A program made the translations under genes and the position numbers. The notes under the pieces are model-generated. The model saw only the letters and a program-made list of their open reading frames with translations, was not told the DNA's origin and ran no database searches. A DNA stretch of 64,000 nt, taken from Incurvaria masculella (Eukaryota > Arthropoda > Insecta > Lepidoptera > Incurvariidae). The DNA lies in the NCBI GenBank assembly GCA_946894095.1, contig OX335651.1:18870501-18934500 (forward strand), in the 5' to 3' direction. Positions 9,912-22,800 of this stretch are shown in pieces (position 1 is the stretch's first letter; each line of letters opens with the position of its first letter).

Positions 9912-10680
9912 ACTTACGCTCTCTATAAGACGAGCTTAGCAGTTTTAAACTCAATTCATATATGGTGTATCGGTCTATTAATTAGCACAATGGGTGTCTG
10001 TATTAGATATAATGGTTACAAAATTTTGTTGAATTTGTAATATCTATTGTAATGGGTTATCAAATAACTTTAAATGACAAGCATAATATATTTTCTGTTG
10101 ACATGTATTCATTGTTTTTCTGAAAATCTCCAAAATGTGTATTTATTTACTACCTGTAGCAGCAAGTAAAACATAAGCATGTTTACCTTTACCATTACAC
10201 ATTTTTACAACATTCATAAAAGAACAGTTCGAAAAGTTGTGTAAATGTTTACGATTCTTTAACAAGAAATCCACTGGATTACCTCATTATTGATAGATTC
10301 TAAAAATGTATTTCCACCTTATAAACCATTGGTTTTTTTTATGGAACTGAACATACATAGTTTATACCAGAGCTACTTTCACAATATTAACCCAATTGGG
10401 TGTCATGCCAGTGATGGGGCTATCATAATTTTACTGGGCCCTAGGTCTATGGCTGGAGTAGCCAGGAACATCCTGATCTTGAATTCGGGATATACCTAGT
10501 CCGAGATAGAGTAAATTCTGTACCGTACTGAGATACTTCTGAAAGAGATTCATTAATGTTATTTTTTTTATACTTTTAGGCTTCTTTTCCACTCGTAACC
10601 AGTTAGCCCACTGTGCATTGGATCAGGAACCTCCAATGGAAACGACCTCACTCTTCCAACATTCTTTATTGTTCTCAAAC
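9912..10680. other. 3' regions of ALAS (+) and CDC40 (-)
   Basis: AT-rich non-coding sequence between the convergent stops. TTTATT at 10665-10670 reads AATAAA on the minus strand, only about 11 bases after the CDC40 stop, so it may be its polyadenylation signal with a very short 3' UTR. I see no clear AATAAA for ALAS. Confidence 0.45.
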
Positions 10681-10858
10681 TCAATCCCAGTATTTCATGA
10701 CGCCGTCCCAGCCCGCCGTGAGCAGCTTGCTCGGCTCGTGCGGGTGCCACAGCGCCGTGATGCAGACCCCGTCGTGGGCCTTCCACTTCTTGTAGAGCTT
10801 GCTAGTCTTCCAGTCCCACACGTAGCACTTGCCGTCCGCGTCTCCCGACACCAGGTAG
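10681..10858 (-). CDS. CDC40: CDC40 exon 11 (residues 516-574, terminal)
   Basis: Acceptor gttgcag. Encodes [20 protein letters not shown], then [20 protein letters not shown] and ends [10 protein letters not shown] before TGA at 10681. It is 26 kb from exon 10, but joins it in phase and matches the family end. Confidence 0.96.
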
Positions 10859-13800
10859 CTGCAACAACGTAGGACCGTCAAGTGGGCTTAATTATATTAA
10901 CATAATTTTGTGGATATCGTCTTTAAGGCTCCATATGAGGCTAACCTCCAATGTTTTGGGGTTATTGTTATTTTATCTCAGGGTCAGTAAACACCAGAAA
11001 AATCAAAATATCAAAGTTTAGACTATTAACTAGTGTATGACCGTAAAACGGTTTTAATGCGTTCCTTATATTCTTACAAAAAAATATGTTTGTAAACACC
11101 TACACCCTTACTAATAAACCCAGATCATCATCTGAATAGTTATACAATGTTTTGCCCTTTGCATTGACACACATTTTCGAATTGGAGAGAAAGGGACAAA
11201 ACATTGCATAACTATTCAGACGATGTTCAAGGTTTATTGGTAAGGGGGCTATTTAATAGATTTTTACTAAATCTCTAAACCGGCGCTATTTAAACTATAA
11301 ATGATTTAAAAAATTATCTTTTTTTTTTCTTTCACATATTTGTGATGTATGTGAAATGTGTCTTACAGATACTAATAGGACTACCTTCCCCGAATTGTAT
11401 TCTTAGGTCTGATGAAAGGTGAAAGAGGGGAACTTTACACTCTGCAGGCACAGCCAGGTAAGCTAAAAACTTCATATTGGCAGGAAGCAAGGTTAGCGGC
11501 ATTGGTTCAGGCATGAGCCATGTGTCAAGAGTTGCAGTGATCCATCCGTATACCAATCATCACTGGATTGAAACTGAATTTTGATTGATTGAACTGGATG
11601 GAAAGCACGGACAATTTTTCATTCCCGCGTCGACCATCTTTCCATCCAATGCAATGGTACCCACCCGGGGTGGCTTAAGCCCTACCACCTAGTAGGGGAA
11701 GGGGACATACAGTTTTAGATGGATTCCGTACCATGGAGCAGCTCGCATTCGTGACGACGTGCACAAATGGGACGTGGATTTGAACCAGGGCCTCTGGTAT
11801 GCTTGGCAAGTCCCCGCGCGATTGATATATTCCAAAGAGAAATCACAAAACAAGACTGACTGCTCTGTGCAAACAAAAAAAACCGGTTGAAATACACAAG
11901 CAGTCTTAGGTCATTAAGTCACGTGATCAAACCAGTGTCCATGATATAAAATCAACATGAACTGGTCAGGACCGGTTATTGGAAAACAAAGTGATTATGC
12001 TATGATAATTAAACTTCATAAAATGTACGAAGTATAGGTGAGATTACCACGTGAATGCATCCTACTACTTATAAATTATAATACATATGCTTTATAACAT
12101 ATATTTAAAATAAATATATAATATGATGGTCACATGATATGGTGTAATTATATACACTTATAGTCAACTTTACCATAAGTGTATAATAGGTCGGGGAAAA
12201 AGTCTTTTCGCATTATAGTATGTATGAACTTGTAATAAAATCTCTTTGGCTATACTATTTGTATCTGGCTGGTTTTGGTATCATTGAAAGTTTAAATTTT
12301 AAAGAACATAATTCCAAATTCAAATTAGGAAAATGTGTGATTCTCATTTGTTTTTCGTACTGTCAAAATGAGTGAATCTAATGAAGAAATTCGATACATT
12401 TTAAAATTTTACTACAAAAAAGGTAAAAATGCAACGCAAGCCGCGAAAAAAATTTGCGATGTTTATGGACCTAGTGCAGTGTCTGTGAGAGTAGCACAAA
12501 TTTGGTTTAAGCGTTTTCAATCCGGAAATTTTGATGTCAAAGATGCACGTCGCTCTGGTCGCCCTATTACGGATAAAATGGATGCCATTTTTGAAAAAGT
12601 GGAGCAAGATCGCCATATCAGTAGTTACGACGTAGCTGAAGAACTAGGAATTGACCACAAAACAGTTTTGGCGCATTTGAAAAAAACTGGGTACACAAAA
12701 AAGCTCGATATTTGGGTACCTCACGAGCTCACTGAAAGAAACCTAATGAACCGTGTACTCATTTGTGATTCTTTATTAGTACGTAATGAAACCGAACCAT
12801 TTTTGAAGAAGCTGATAACTGGTGATGAAAAGTGGATCACGTACGACAAGAACGTGCGAAAAAGGTCGTGGTCAAAGGCCGGTCAAGCTTCACAGACTGT
12901 GGCGAAACCCGGGTTAACTCGCAACAAGGTGATGCTGTGTGTGTGTTGTGGGATTGGAAGGGCATTATTCATTATGAGCTGTTACCACCAGGCAGGACCA
13001 TCGATTCTGAACTCTACTGCGAACAACTGATGAGATTAAAGCAAGAAGTTGAGAGAAAGCGGCCGGAATTAATCAACAGAAGGGGTGTGGTTTTTCATCA
13101 TGATAACGCTAGACCTCACACATCTTTAGCCACTCAGCAAAAACTAAGAGAGTTTGGCTGGGAGGTGTTAATGCATCCGCCGTATAGTCCTGACCTTGCA
13201 CCTTCAGATTTCCACCTGTTTAGGTCTCTTCAGAATTCTTTAGGCAGTGTCAGGTTAACATCACGAGAGGACTGCCAAAACCACTTGTCGCGGTATATTG
13301 ATCAGAAGTCCCAATATTTCTATAGCAATGGGATCATGTCCCTACCTACAAGATGGCAAAAAGTTATCGAACAAAATGGTACCTACAAACTTTAGTTAAA
13401 TGTAAATAAACCATATTAAAAAATGTTTTGAATTTTCTTAAAAAATGCGAAGAAACTTTTTCCCCAACCTAATATAATTATACACGTAAAAACAATACTT
13501 AAGATTATAATGAGGTGATCAGGTACCTGTTTCCTCAGTCAAATTAGGAAATATGTTTCTGAAAGTAAGTTTGCACATTAAATAAATCTAGTGAGAGCTA
13601 TGTCTGTACGTTTTTGTTCTTTGATGTGATATACGCCTATTCAATTTTCATGCAAATACAAAAAAGGCGTACAACATGGGTACAAGTAAAGTCATAAAAA
13701 AAAAAGAACAAAAATTTACAGACGTAGGTCTCAGTTGATCTATTTAAGGCGCAAAATTTAAGACACATATTTCTTAATTTGACAGGCACAAGCCATTGTA

Positions 13801-16800
13801 TGGAACTCAATCACCTCATTGTCCTCTTAAGAACAGCCCGTAAGCTGTGTTTCCCATACAAACGTAGTTTACTAATCATTTGAAAAACACTGCCGATTTG
13901 CTTGATATTTTGTATCTAATATATTCTACAATAATTATCTGTGTTTGCACGTTTTTGTTTTGCTGAAAAATCTGAAGCAAGTCAAATAACGGGCAAAATA
14001 AAATATTCATACAAATTTTCTTTTCTCTGTTGTGTGACACAGGATACATTTTTCGAAAAAACGAACACGTGCAGACATAGATACTTGTTGCTAGATATTA
14101 AGTCCCAAATATCAAGCAAATTGGTAAAGTGCTTTTCAAATGATTAGTAAACTACGTTTGTATGTGGAGCTTAATTTCCTGATGCTTACGGGCCCACCTT
14201 AAGGTCGGCCCGTAAGCACCTGAAAATTTCGCCTCCCATACAAACGTAGTTTACTAATGATTTGAAAACCACTGTTCCAACTTACTTGATATTTGGTATC
14301 TATTATAAGGCTACAAATATTTGTGTCTGCATGCCTTTGTTTTTTCGGTAAATGTGTTCTGGGTCAAACCACAGAGAAAACAAAATTCGTATGAAGATTT
14401 TTTTTTTGCATTCATTTCATTCCACAGATATTTGTTACCTGATATTAGATATTAAATATCAATTTAATTGGAATAGCGGTTTCCAAATGATTAGTAAACT
14501 ACGTTTGTATGGGGAGCATAGCTTACGGGCCATTCTTAAGTACTATTCTTGGAATGTTTGGATTTTATCGGTTTTCCACTTCACAGTAATTTGTTTTATA
14601 AATTGATGTATTTTATTGAGGTCACTAAAACTGGACTTTATGGAACTACTCCTGCAATGTATATTAGGTATAACGTGGAAAGAAGAAGAAAGAGAGCATT
14701 CACACTTCGTTTGGAAGTCCAAAATAATACTAAAAAACAGTATTACCTAATCACATTAGAATATTATATATTGAGCGGCTCGTAGCCTAGTGGCGCGGGG
14801 ACTGGCCTAGCGTACCAGAGGCCCGGGTTTAATACCAACTTGCACCACTGTCTTTCTCTTTCAGAGTTCGATAAGTGCATTTCGTCACGAATGCGAGCTG
14901 CTCCATGGTTCGGAATCCATGTAAAATTGTAGGTCCCCTTCCCCTACTAGGTGGTAGGGTTTAAGCCCGCCCGGGTTGGTACCATCGCATTGGATGAAAA
15001 TATGGTCGAAGTGGCAATGAAAAATTGTCCGTGTTTTCCAGTCAATGTAGCCGTGCTCATAAAGGGAAGGTCCTGGCATGGCACCTAATTCCTTCGGGAA
15101 TGTGGTGTATTGGGCTAATATCATAACGGTAGTTGTGTGGTATTAGCCATCCATGTCAGGTCGCATAAAAAAATATATATATATTAAAATCGCGCTTTCC
15201 AGTTAGGTGATATAATAATGGGATCGCCACACATTTGAAACGAACACAGTTGAAATATTGAGTGCTTGGGAGCCAGAAATGGCACCTAGTGCACAATGAT
15301 GATATTTTTTTTTTAAGAAACATTGTTGTCTGACATCTTGGTTTGAAAAATTATCTGCCATTTTAAAAAAACTGATTACACCCTATATTGCCAAAAAAAT
15401 CTGATAATATATTTCCCTGCTTAGTCATAACTAAACTACAGTATTTGTAAAATACAGATTCTGACGACATAACAGAAAAGTAGAATGGTAGAAAGGTGCC
15501 GTGTCGACCTACTTTCAGCTTAGTTGAACTGTAAACAGCATGTGAACACTTGTTAGGTTTGTTATACACACCTACATAAGCAATGACTAGAATGAGTGTT
15601 GTTGTATATAACATGTGTGAAATCTTTATGTTCAAAATTGATAAGACTTTGTTTGTTGAACAGTGTGAAACAGGTTTTTCTATTAATTTAATATTTGCTT
15701 AAGGTAACCTTTTTTTTTTATCTAGTTGTTTATTTGGGACTTAAGCCGTCACCGACTATGCCAGCCCCATAGTGACTTTATAAGTATAATAATTACTTCA
15801 AGCTATCAGCTACTCCTTAAAGCCAATGACAGCTTGAAAAAATATACAACTTCTCTGAACTCGTTTGACCAGGGCTTTCCCAATGATTCGTGTATCTTAA
15901 AAAATAAATTCATTCTATTCGTACACAATATTTTTTCAAGACCCAGTCGAAGCCTCTCGTTCAGAACACACTCGATAAATAGGTGAAATTGATCTTCTGG
16001 CTTTTCACAGGCAGAACAATTTAGAGAGTCCAGTTTCTTCATCATCAGATCTGAGTCTTAAGCCAATAGTAATGATTTCTCTAGGCAGATGGACACTGCT
16101 AAACCAAGGGATACAGAGTGGTTCAGATACAATCGTTTTGTACCAAATTCCCCTCTCCACAGACCTCTTGTCAAAGTGTTCTTTCCACATTTGTCTACAT
16201 ATTCCTTTGGCTCTCGGCAGAACGTCAGTGAAGAAAGGCTTGGTGGTGTAGATTACATTTGAGCACGTAGCTCTTTTTGCTAACTCGTCGACTTTTTCAT
16301 TGCCTTCTATGCCTACATGGGATGGAATCCATTGAAATTTAACATTTTTTCCGATTGATATCAGTTCCATAAATATTTTTAAGATTGTGTAAGCAATAGG
16401 CCTTCCCCGAGTCCCCTTCGTACAACAAACCAAGTGTTGAAGTGCACTTTTTGAGTCGGTCAAAATGACTATATTTTTTGCATTTTGAGATAAGCTGTAC
16501 GAAAGGGCTTCGGAAATTGCTATGAGTTCGGCCGCCATTATTGGTACTTGTCCATCTATCTTTAGTTCCAATCCAATGCCAGAATTGGGATCCCACCACG
16601 AAGATCCTATACCATTTACATCAATAGATCCATCAGTATATAACTTGTAGTACTTTTTGTAACATGTTTCAATTATAATCTTGGTCTTATTTTTTAATAC
16701 AGTGGTGCTAAATTCCTTTTTTGACTTATTAATAAATTCTAAATTAAAATTCACACATTTTATAATTGGAATTCTGGTTACCCATGTTTCTAGCGAGAAC

Positions 16801-19800
16801 ATTGGTAGGACAGGACTGTTTTCTATGTCAATATTCTTCAATTTAGCAAAGCTTGACGCCAGTATCGGAGAGTTATGGTTATTCCAATACTGAGAATCTA
16901 GAGTCGACGCTAACTTTTCCAATAACTTATTTAGAGGGCTGTTCGTACACGCTTTATTCTTGAGTAAATACTTCATTGCCAAATAACTGCATCTTACATG
17001 TAGTGGTTGCACGCACAAATCACTCTCCATCACATGAATTGGAGTACTTTTAACATAACCGTCAACTATTCGTAAGGCTCTGTTTTGTAGGACAGATAAT
17101 TTCCTGAGGTTTGACTGTGCACAGTTTCCATACAGAAAGCATCCATAGGCAAGACGGCTACGTATAAGAGCTATGTATAATCTTCTTAAATGTGTTTGAT
17201 GTATTCCCCACGAAGACCCAGCTAGTACTTTAAGAATATCCAAATATTTTCCTGTTCTTAAAATGTTTTCTTTTACATAATTTTTCCAATTTAAACTTTG
17301 ATCTAACCATAATCCTAAAGCTCTAATACAGGTGTTCCGTGCCAAATCTTTTCCATTAACAGTGATTTTAATTGGTTTTCTCCGGATTCCCCTTGCAAAA
17401 ACGCAAAATTCAGTTTTTGTTTCAGACAGTCGTAATCCTATTTTATTTAACAAACATGACATGGTATCAAGAGCCTGTTCTATACATTCGGCTGCAAATT
17501 GTAAATTTTGAGAGGTGATAAAAAATATAAAATCGTCGGCATATTGAACTATACCTACATCGACAATATGTTTGCAAATACAGATGGTAACAATATTAAA
17601 CAGGATCGGGGACATAGGGTCCCCTTGGGCAAGGCCATTGTGACATTTTCTTTTAAAACAAATATCTTCAGACTCGATTTGAAGATATCGAACACTTAAA
17701 ACATTCCAAATATATTGGCATATCAGTTTTCCAAACTTAAATTCGTTCAAGCAACTAATCAAAGAATTTACATTAACATTATTATAAACATTGTCGATAT
17801 CAACAAAACAGGCTAGAGTGGGTTCATTTTTGACTTGTCCTAGATTAATAGTGGTCACTATTCGAGAGAGATTATCTAGACAAGATTTGTCCTCGTCGAA
17901 AGCCATGTGTGGAATTACTTAATAATTTATTGTGTTCTGCAAACCACTCTAACCTTTTTGCAATCATCGCATTGAATATTTTGCAGGGACATGACATAAG
18001 AGAGATCGGGCGAAAGGATGATGTCAGAGCTGGGTCTCTACCAGGTTTAGGAATCGCAATCACTTTTATGTTCCTCCATTGCAAGGGCACAATTCCAGTA
18101 GAAAAAATGAGATTAAATAATCGGAGTAATACAACCTTACCAGATGGCGGCATGTTTCTGAGCATTGAATAAGTAATACCATCGATGCCCGGGGCCGTGT
18201 CCTTTGACTTCAGAACACTCTCCAACTCGTCTTCTGTAAATGCGGCGTCCAGTAGGCTGTGTCCAAAATGTACAAAAGATATTGGTGATTCTTCAGCAGT
18301 ATCGGGAGCCAGGCTGCAGAGGAGTTCTTCGGCTCGCTTGTCTTCGATGTTCGTGCTGTTTTGACGGATGCCCTTCATGCGCCACATATCGGCTGCAGAT
18401 GTTTGACTATTTATATTGTCGCAGAAATCATTCCAACCCTTGTCTCTGGCTTTTCGTGTTTCTTTTCTCGCATTATTAATCCTATTATGCAAAAAATTGT
18501 AAGCTTGCGGAGTGCCAGTTCTCCTAAATTGTGAGAGCGCTAATCTTCTTTCGGCGATGGCTTTAGTAATGGTAATGTTCCACCATGGTTTGGGGTGAAA
18601 TGTCTCGTTTGAATTAGGGTTAATATGGATCCATGGGATACATTCCTCCGCGGCTGTGTCAAGTTTTTTTACGAACCATTCATAAGCCTTTTGAAGATTT
18701 TCTGGGCGATTGGAGGCGCCAAAACTTAAATTTAATTTTTCTCCATATTTATGCCAATCAGCTAACTTCATATTCCTTTTTTTCTCTCTGACCATGATGT
18801 TGTCTATCCCGAAACGAATTTGAATAATAATGTGATCACTGCCTAAGTTTTCTTGAGTTGTTTTCCGAATGCTGATTAGGGATATATCTGGAGTACAAAA
18901 TGTTATATCTGGGGAAGTTTCCTGGAGTATATAACTTCTTAATTTGACTCTGGTATGGCTACCATCATTCAGTGCAATGAGATTATTGTCCACACATGCG
19001 TTGAAAATGTCTTCCTCTCTTGTGTCTATTTTGCACGACCAGTGAGTGTGATGTCCATTAAAATCTCCTCCGATGACAGTGCTTTGGTCAAATTGAGAAA
19101 ATAAGTGATTCCAATCTTCCTGTGTGGTGTGTACTGATCGAGAGCAGTAAACGGCTAATATATTGCGTATCGGAGAGCAGTTCAACACCTCTACGCCTAT
19201 AACTTCGATGCTTGCGTTCTGATTGCATATTGGCAGATTCCTTAGCTTGATAGACTTGTGAGTTAAGATGCAGACTCCTCCGTAACCATCTTCCCTATCA
19301 CGCCTGGTAATGTTGTATCCACTTACTTTTATCTGTGTTTTCTCATTAAGCCAGGATTCCGATATTAGACACACATGTACTTTAAATTGATATAACACAC
19401 TTTCCAGATCAAGTTTCTTTGGCATTAAGCTTCGGGCGTTCCATTGAATTAAATTAATATTTTTACAAGCCATCACTTTAAGAATATTCCAAGAGAGCTT
19501 TCCAAAATAAGCTTTTTAAGAAAGGTTATAACCTCACTCATAATAAATTGTGCCATTTTGGTGATTTTGTCCCCCCAGCTCTGTCCGTCACTTCCTGCAA
19601 TATCTTTTAGGCCATCAAATATTTCTCGCAGTGCACTTGGGCTTTCTTCTTCCGTGTCACGTGAGGTATAGACTGGTATCGTTTTCTCTCTGGGTTGTTT
19701 GCTGGTTGTCGGTATATTTTGCGCTTGTACACGTTGTGGGCTTTGGGATTTCCGTACAAAGTCACAACGTCGGGGTCTTGCTGGTGAAGCTAAGGTCTCG

Positions 19801-22800
19801 TGAGGGTGGCTCGACGACGCAGTCTTTCACAAGACATCTTCTTTTGGCCTCTCTGAGGCGCATGCAGCGGCATACGACCTCGACAGAGAGGCAAAAGGAA
19901 TGCTTGCAGGTTGAGCGGGCGGCTGTCTGTCTGGTACAACTTCTGAACTTGTCGTTACTAACTCTGGTGTTCTCTGTTTGCCATACATTTGAAATGCCAT
20001 TTTATATGTCACATTGTTTTGTGACATAATGTGACGAAGCTGCTTCTCTTTTAAGAATATGGGGCATATTTTGTCAAGTGCCATATGTTCGCCCTTGCAG
20101 TTGACACATTTGAACACGGTAGTAACACAATTTTCGTGTTTTCCGCCACATTTTGGACACGTCTTTGTGTTGGATGGACATACTTTCACCGTATGGCCAA
20201 AATGCCAGCAGTTCTGTCAGCCTCGGTGGCCCAGTGGCGCGACACTTCGGCGATCGCTCTCAGAAGTTAAGCAACGCTGGGTCCGGTCTGGTCTTGGATG
20301 GGTGACCATTCGACCGTTGAGAGAGGCTGGCCGTGGTTCAGATTCCACGTTAAGCTGTAGGTCCCCTTCCTTACTTACTAGGTGGCAGGGTTTATCCCGC
20401 CCGGGTTGGTACCATCGCATTGGATGAACGATGGTCGAAGCGGCAATGAAAATTGTCCGTGTTTTCCATCCAGTTCAATGTAGCCGTGCAATATAAGGAA
20501 GGTCCTGGCATGGCACCTAGTTCCCATGTGGTGTGTTGGGCTAATACCATGACAGAACTTGTGGTATTAGCCATCCATGTCCAGTCACATAAAAAAAAAA
20601 AGCTTGAACACTGCGTCACCGAGAACACGAAAGGCTCTACGCTACACCTAATTCCGTACACAAGCATGTACGGAGGCAAGCGCGGCCCCCGGAAACACAC
20701 CCTCACTGCTTCGGATTTTGTCCACTTACCAGGTTTTGTTCTCATATTCAGTCTTTTCACAGAAACAATTTCCCCCTGATCACATTTGAAAATATCCAAT
20801 AGGTCTTTATCTTCAATTTCCATGTCGATATTCCTCACGGTACCATAGGAGTTCTGCACCTCGGTAGTTCGGGAACATGAAATACCTTGTTTCACCAACT
20901 CTTCAGAATCAAGTATCTTTCGGACACCCTCCTGCGTTTCAAAATAAGCAATGGGTTTCGACTGTGTTAAATACTTTATTTTAACAATACCCGGAATATT
21001 TTGTAGCAGTCTAGCCAATCCCATCTGTTTAGGAAGTTTGCTTTTACTTATTAAATAAACTTCAAGGTTACCTTGGGGCGCTTCCTTAGAGTTCATCTGG
21101 TTCACTCTCTTGGGTTTATTGTGTCTCACCAACTCGAAATCGTCATCATCTTCATCCTCAAAGTCTGGTCAGGTCCTCTTCTCGCGCGTCTCAGAGATGA
21201 TTGCCATATCTTCCCACTCCAGCTGTGCCGTGACCACATTTTCGGCTGGAACGTTCACCAACTCTTCCACATCCACCAGATCCCCAGCATCCGAGCTGGA
21301 CTCTCCACCAGTATCACCGCAATCCACTCTTTCGCTCATACTTGAATGAGGGTAGTCGGCCATATCACTCACTACACATTAGGGAATATATCCCTAGCTG
21401 TACTCACTCCCTAACTTTGCCCACACCCCCACAGGCACAAACAGTGGTAGGGAACACAAGCAACCACAAATTAATTGGTTATTATACTTAATAGTAAAAA
21501 TATTCCAAAAACACTGGGGAGCGAAAATTTTGCAGTCGTTTTGCTAGAACTACCCACAGCAAAAAAAAAGAACCTTTTATTAGAAACCACAAAATACAAA
21601 ATTGTTGTAAGAAAAGAGTTTAAATATCAACAATGTTGTTTCTCAATAAACTCAATTAAATATATGCCTAACATGTTCAGCCTGGAATACCTTTTACATA
21701 GCGTGGCAGGCGAGCTTTTGGAAAAATAAAACAGGTATTTTTTCATATATTCCTATCTGTATATACTATCTGTATGCATCATATACGGTCAGGGAAAAAC
21801 TTTCTTCGCATTTTATATGAAAACTTGTTTTCAAAGCTCAATTACTTTTAATTATCACTACATAGTATAAAACAAAGTCGCTTTCTCTGTCCCTATATCC
21901 CCATGTTCGCTTAAATATTCAAAACTACGCAACGGATTTTGATGCGGTTTTTTTTAATAGATAGAGTGATTCAAGAGGAAGGTTTATATGTATAATAACA
22001 TCCATTAAATAGTGGAGAAATACTGTTATTTTTGAGGTTTCCAATGTGATGTCGTAATAAATTACATTTTTTCCGCTTACATTGCAAACGCAGGCTGAAT
22101 CCTACGAGATTTATCGAAATAATGTACTAAGTATTGTACACATTGAAAAAGTCTACAGAAAACTCCGCGATGGTATATGTCTATCTCTTATGGATATACC
22201 ACAATAATTTTTTTTTGTCATTAACTTTTAACGACAAATAATGGCTAATTTTCGAGGCGATTTTAACCAATACAGCATTAATCCTTATTCAATTAAATAC
22301 CTTAAATACATTGTTGATTTAATATAGATTTATATGGCCGTTTACAGCATATGATTTAAATTAATATTTTCGAAGATATTACAGATTTAAAAATTGCGGG
22401 ACGTAGGTTTGCGGCAGTGGGAGCACGCTCCCACCGCCCCGGCCGCGCGGCCGGGGCGGTGGGAGCGTGCCTATAAATAGTGCGTCGGAGGCTGCGGTTC
22501 TAGCACTTTGAATTTAGCAGCGATCGGACGCGTTTATTATCGGAGCTCTCTAATCTATACTCTATCTATACTATTATATAAAGAGGAAAGGTTTGATTGT
22601 TTGTGTATTTGAACCGAATAAGCTCAAATACATGAACCGATAGGAAACTACTGAACGGATTTGAAAAAATATTTCACCGTTGGAAAGCTACAGTCTATCC
22701 GAGGGACATAGACTATGTTTTATCTTAAAAAAATTAGGGATCCTTACCAAAACTCCAATAACGTAACCCAAGGTGCAAAAAAATTACCAAGAATGTTCCT

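Larger units (their letters stand above)
15711..21440 (-). mobile_element. Nearly full-length LINE (I-superfamily-like) with a SINE inserted
   Basis: A minus-strand non-LTR retrotransposon of about 5.3 kb without the inserted SINE. It has ORF1 (gag-like), ORF2 (endonuclease, reverse transcriptase, RNase H) and an A-run at its 3' end (15711-15719 on the plus strand as T). The RNase H domain points to the I/LOA/R1-related groups. Frameshifts and stops make it inactive. The 5' limit is approximate. Confidence 0.88.
21859..22555 (+). mobile_element. Helitron-like repeat, 5' part
   Basis: Starts tcactacatagtataaaac and continues with ctctgtccctatatcccc and actacgcaacggattttgat, a segment repeated at 52336-52440. 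This opening is, from memory, common to a lepidopteran Helitron family. It includes the palindrome and TATA box listed below; its 3' end is not clear. Confidence 0.5.

Noticed and set aside
20221..20330. Possible 5S rRNA gene
   Set aside because: Only the internal promoter part (boxes A to C) matches 5S rRNA; flanks are SINE head and body, so it is a 5S-derived SINE.
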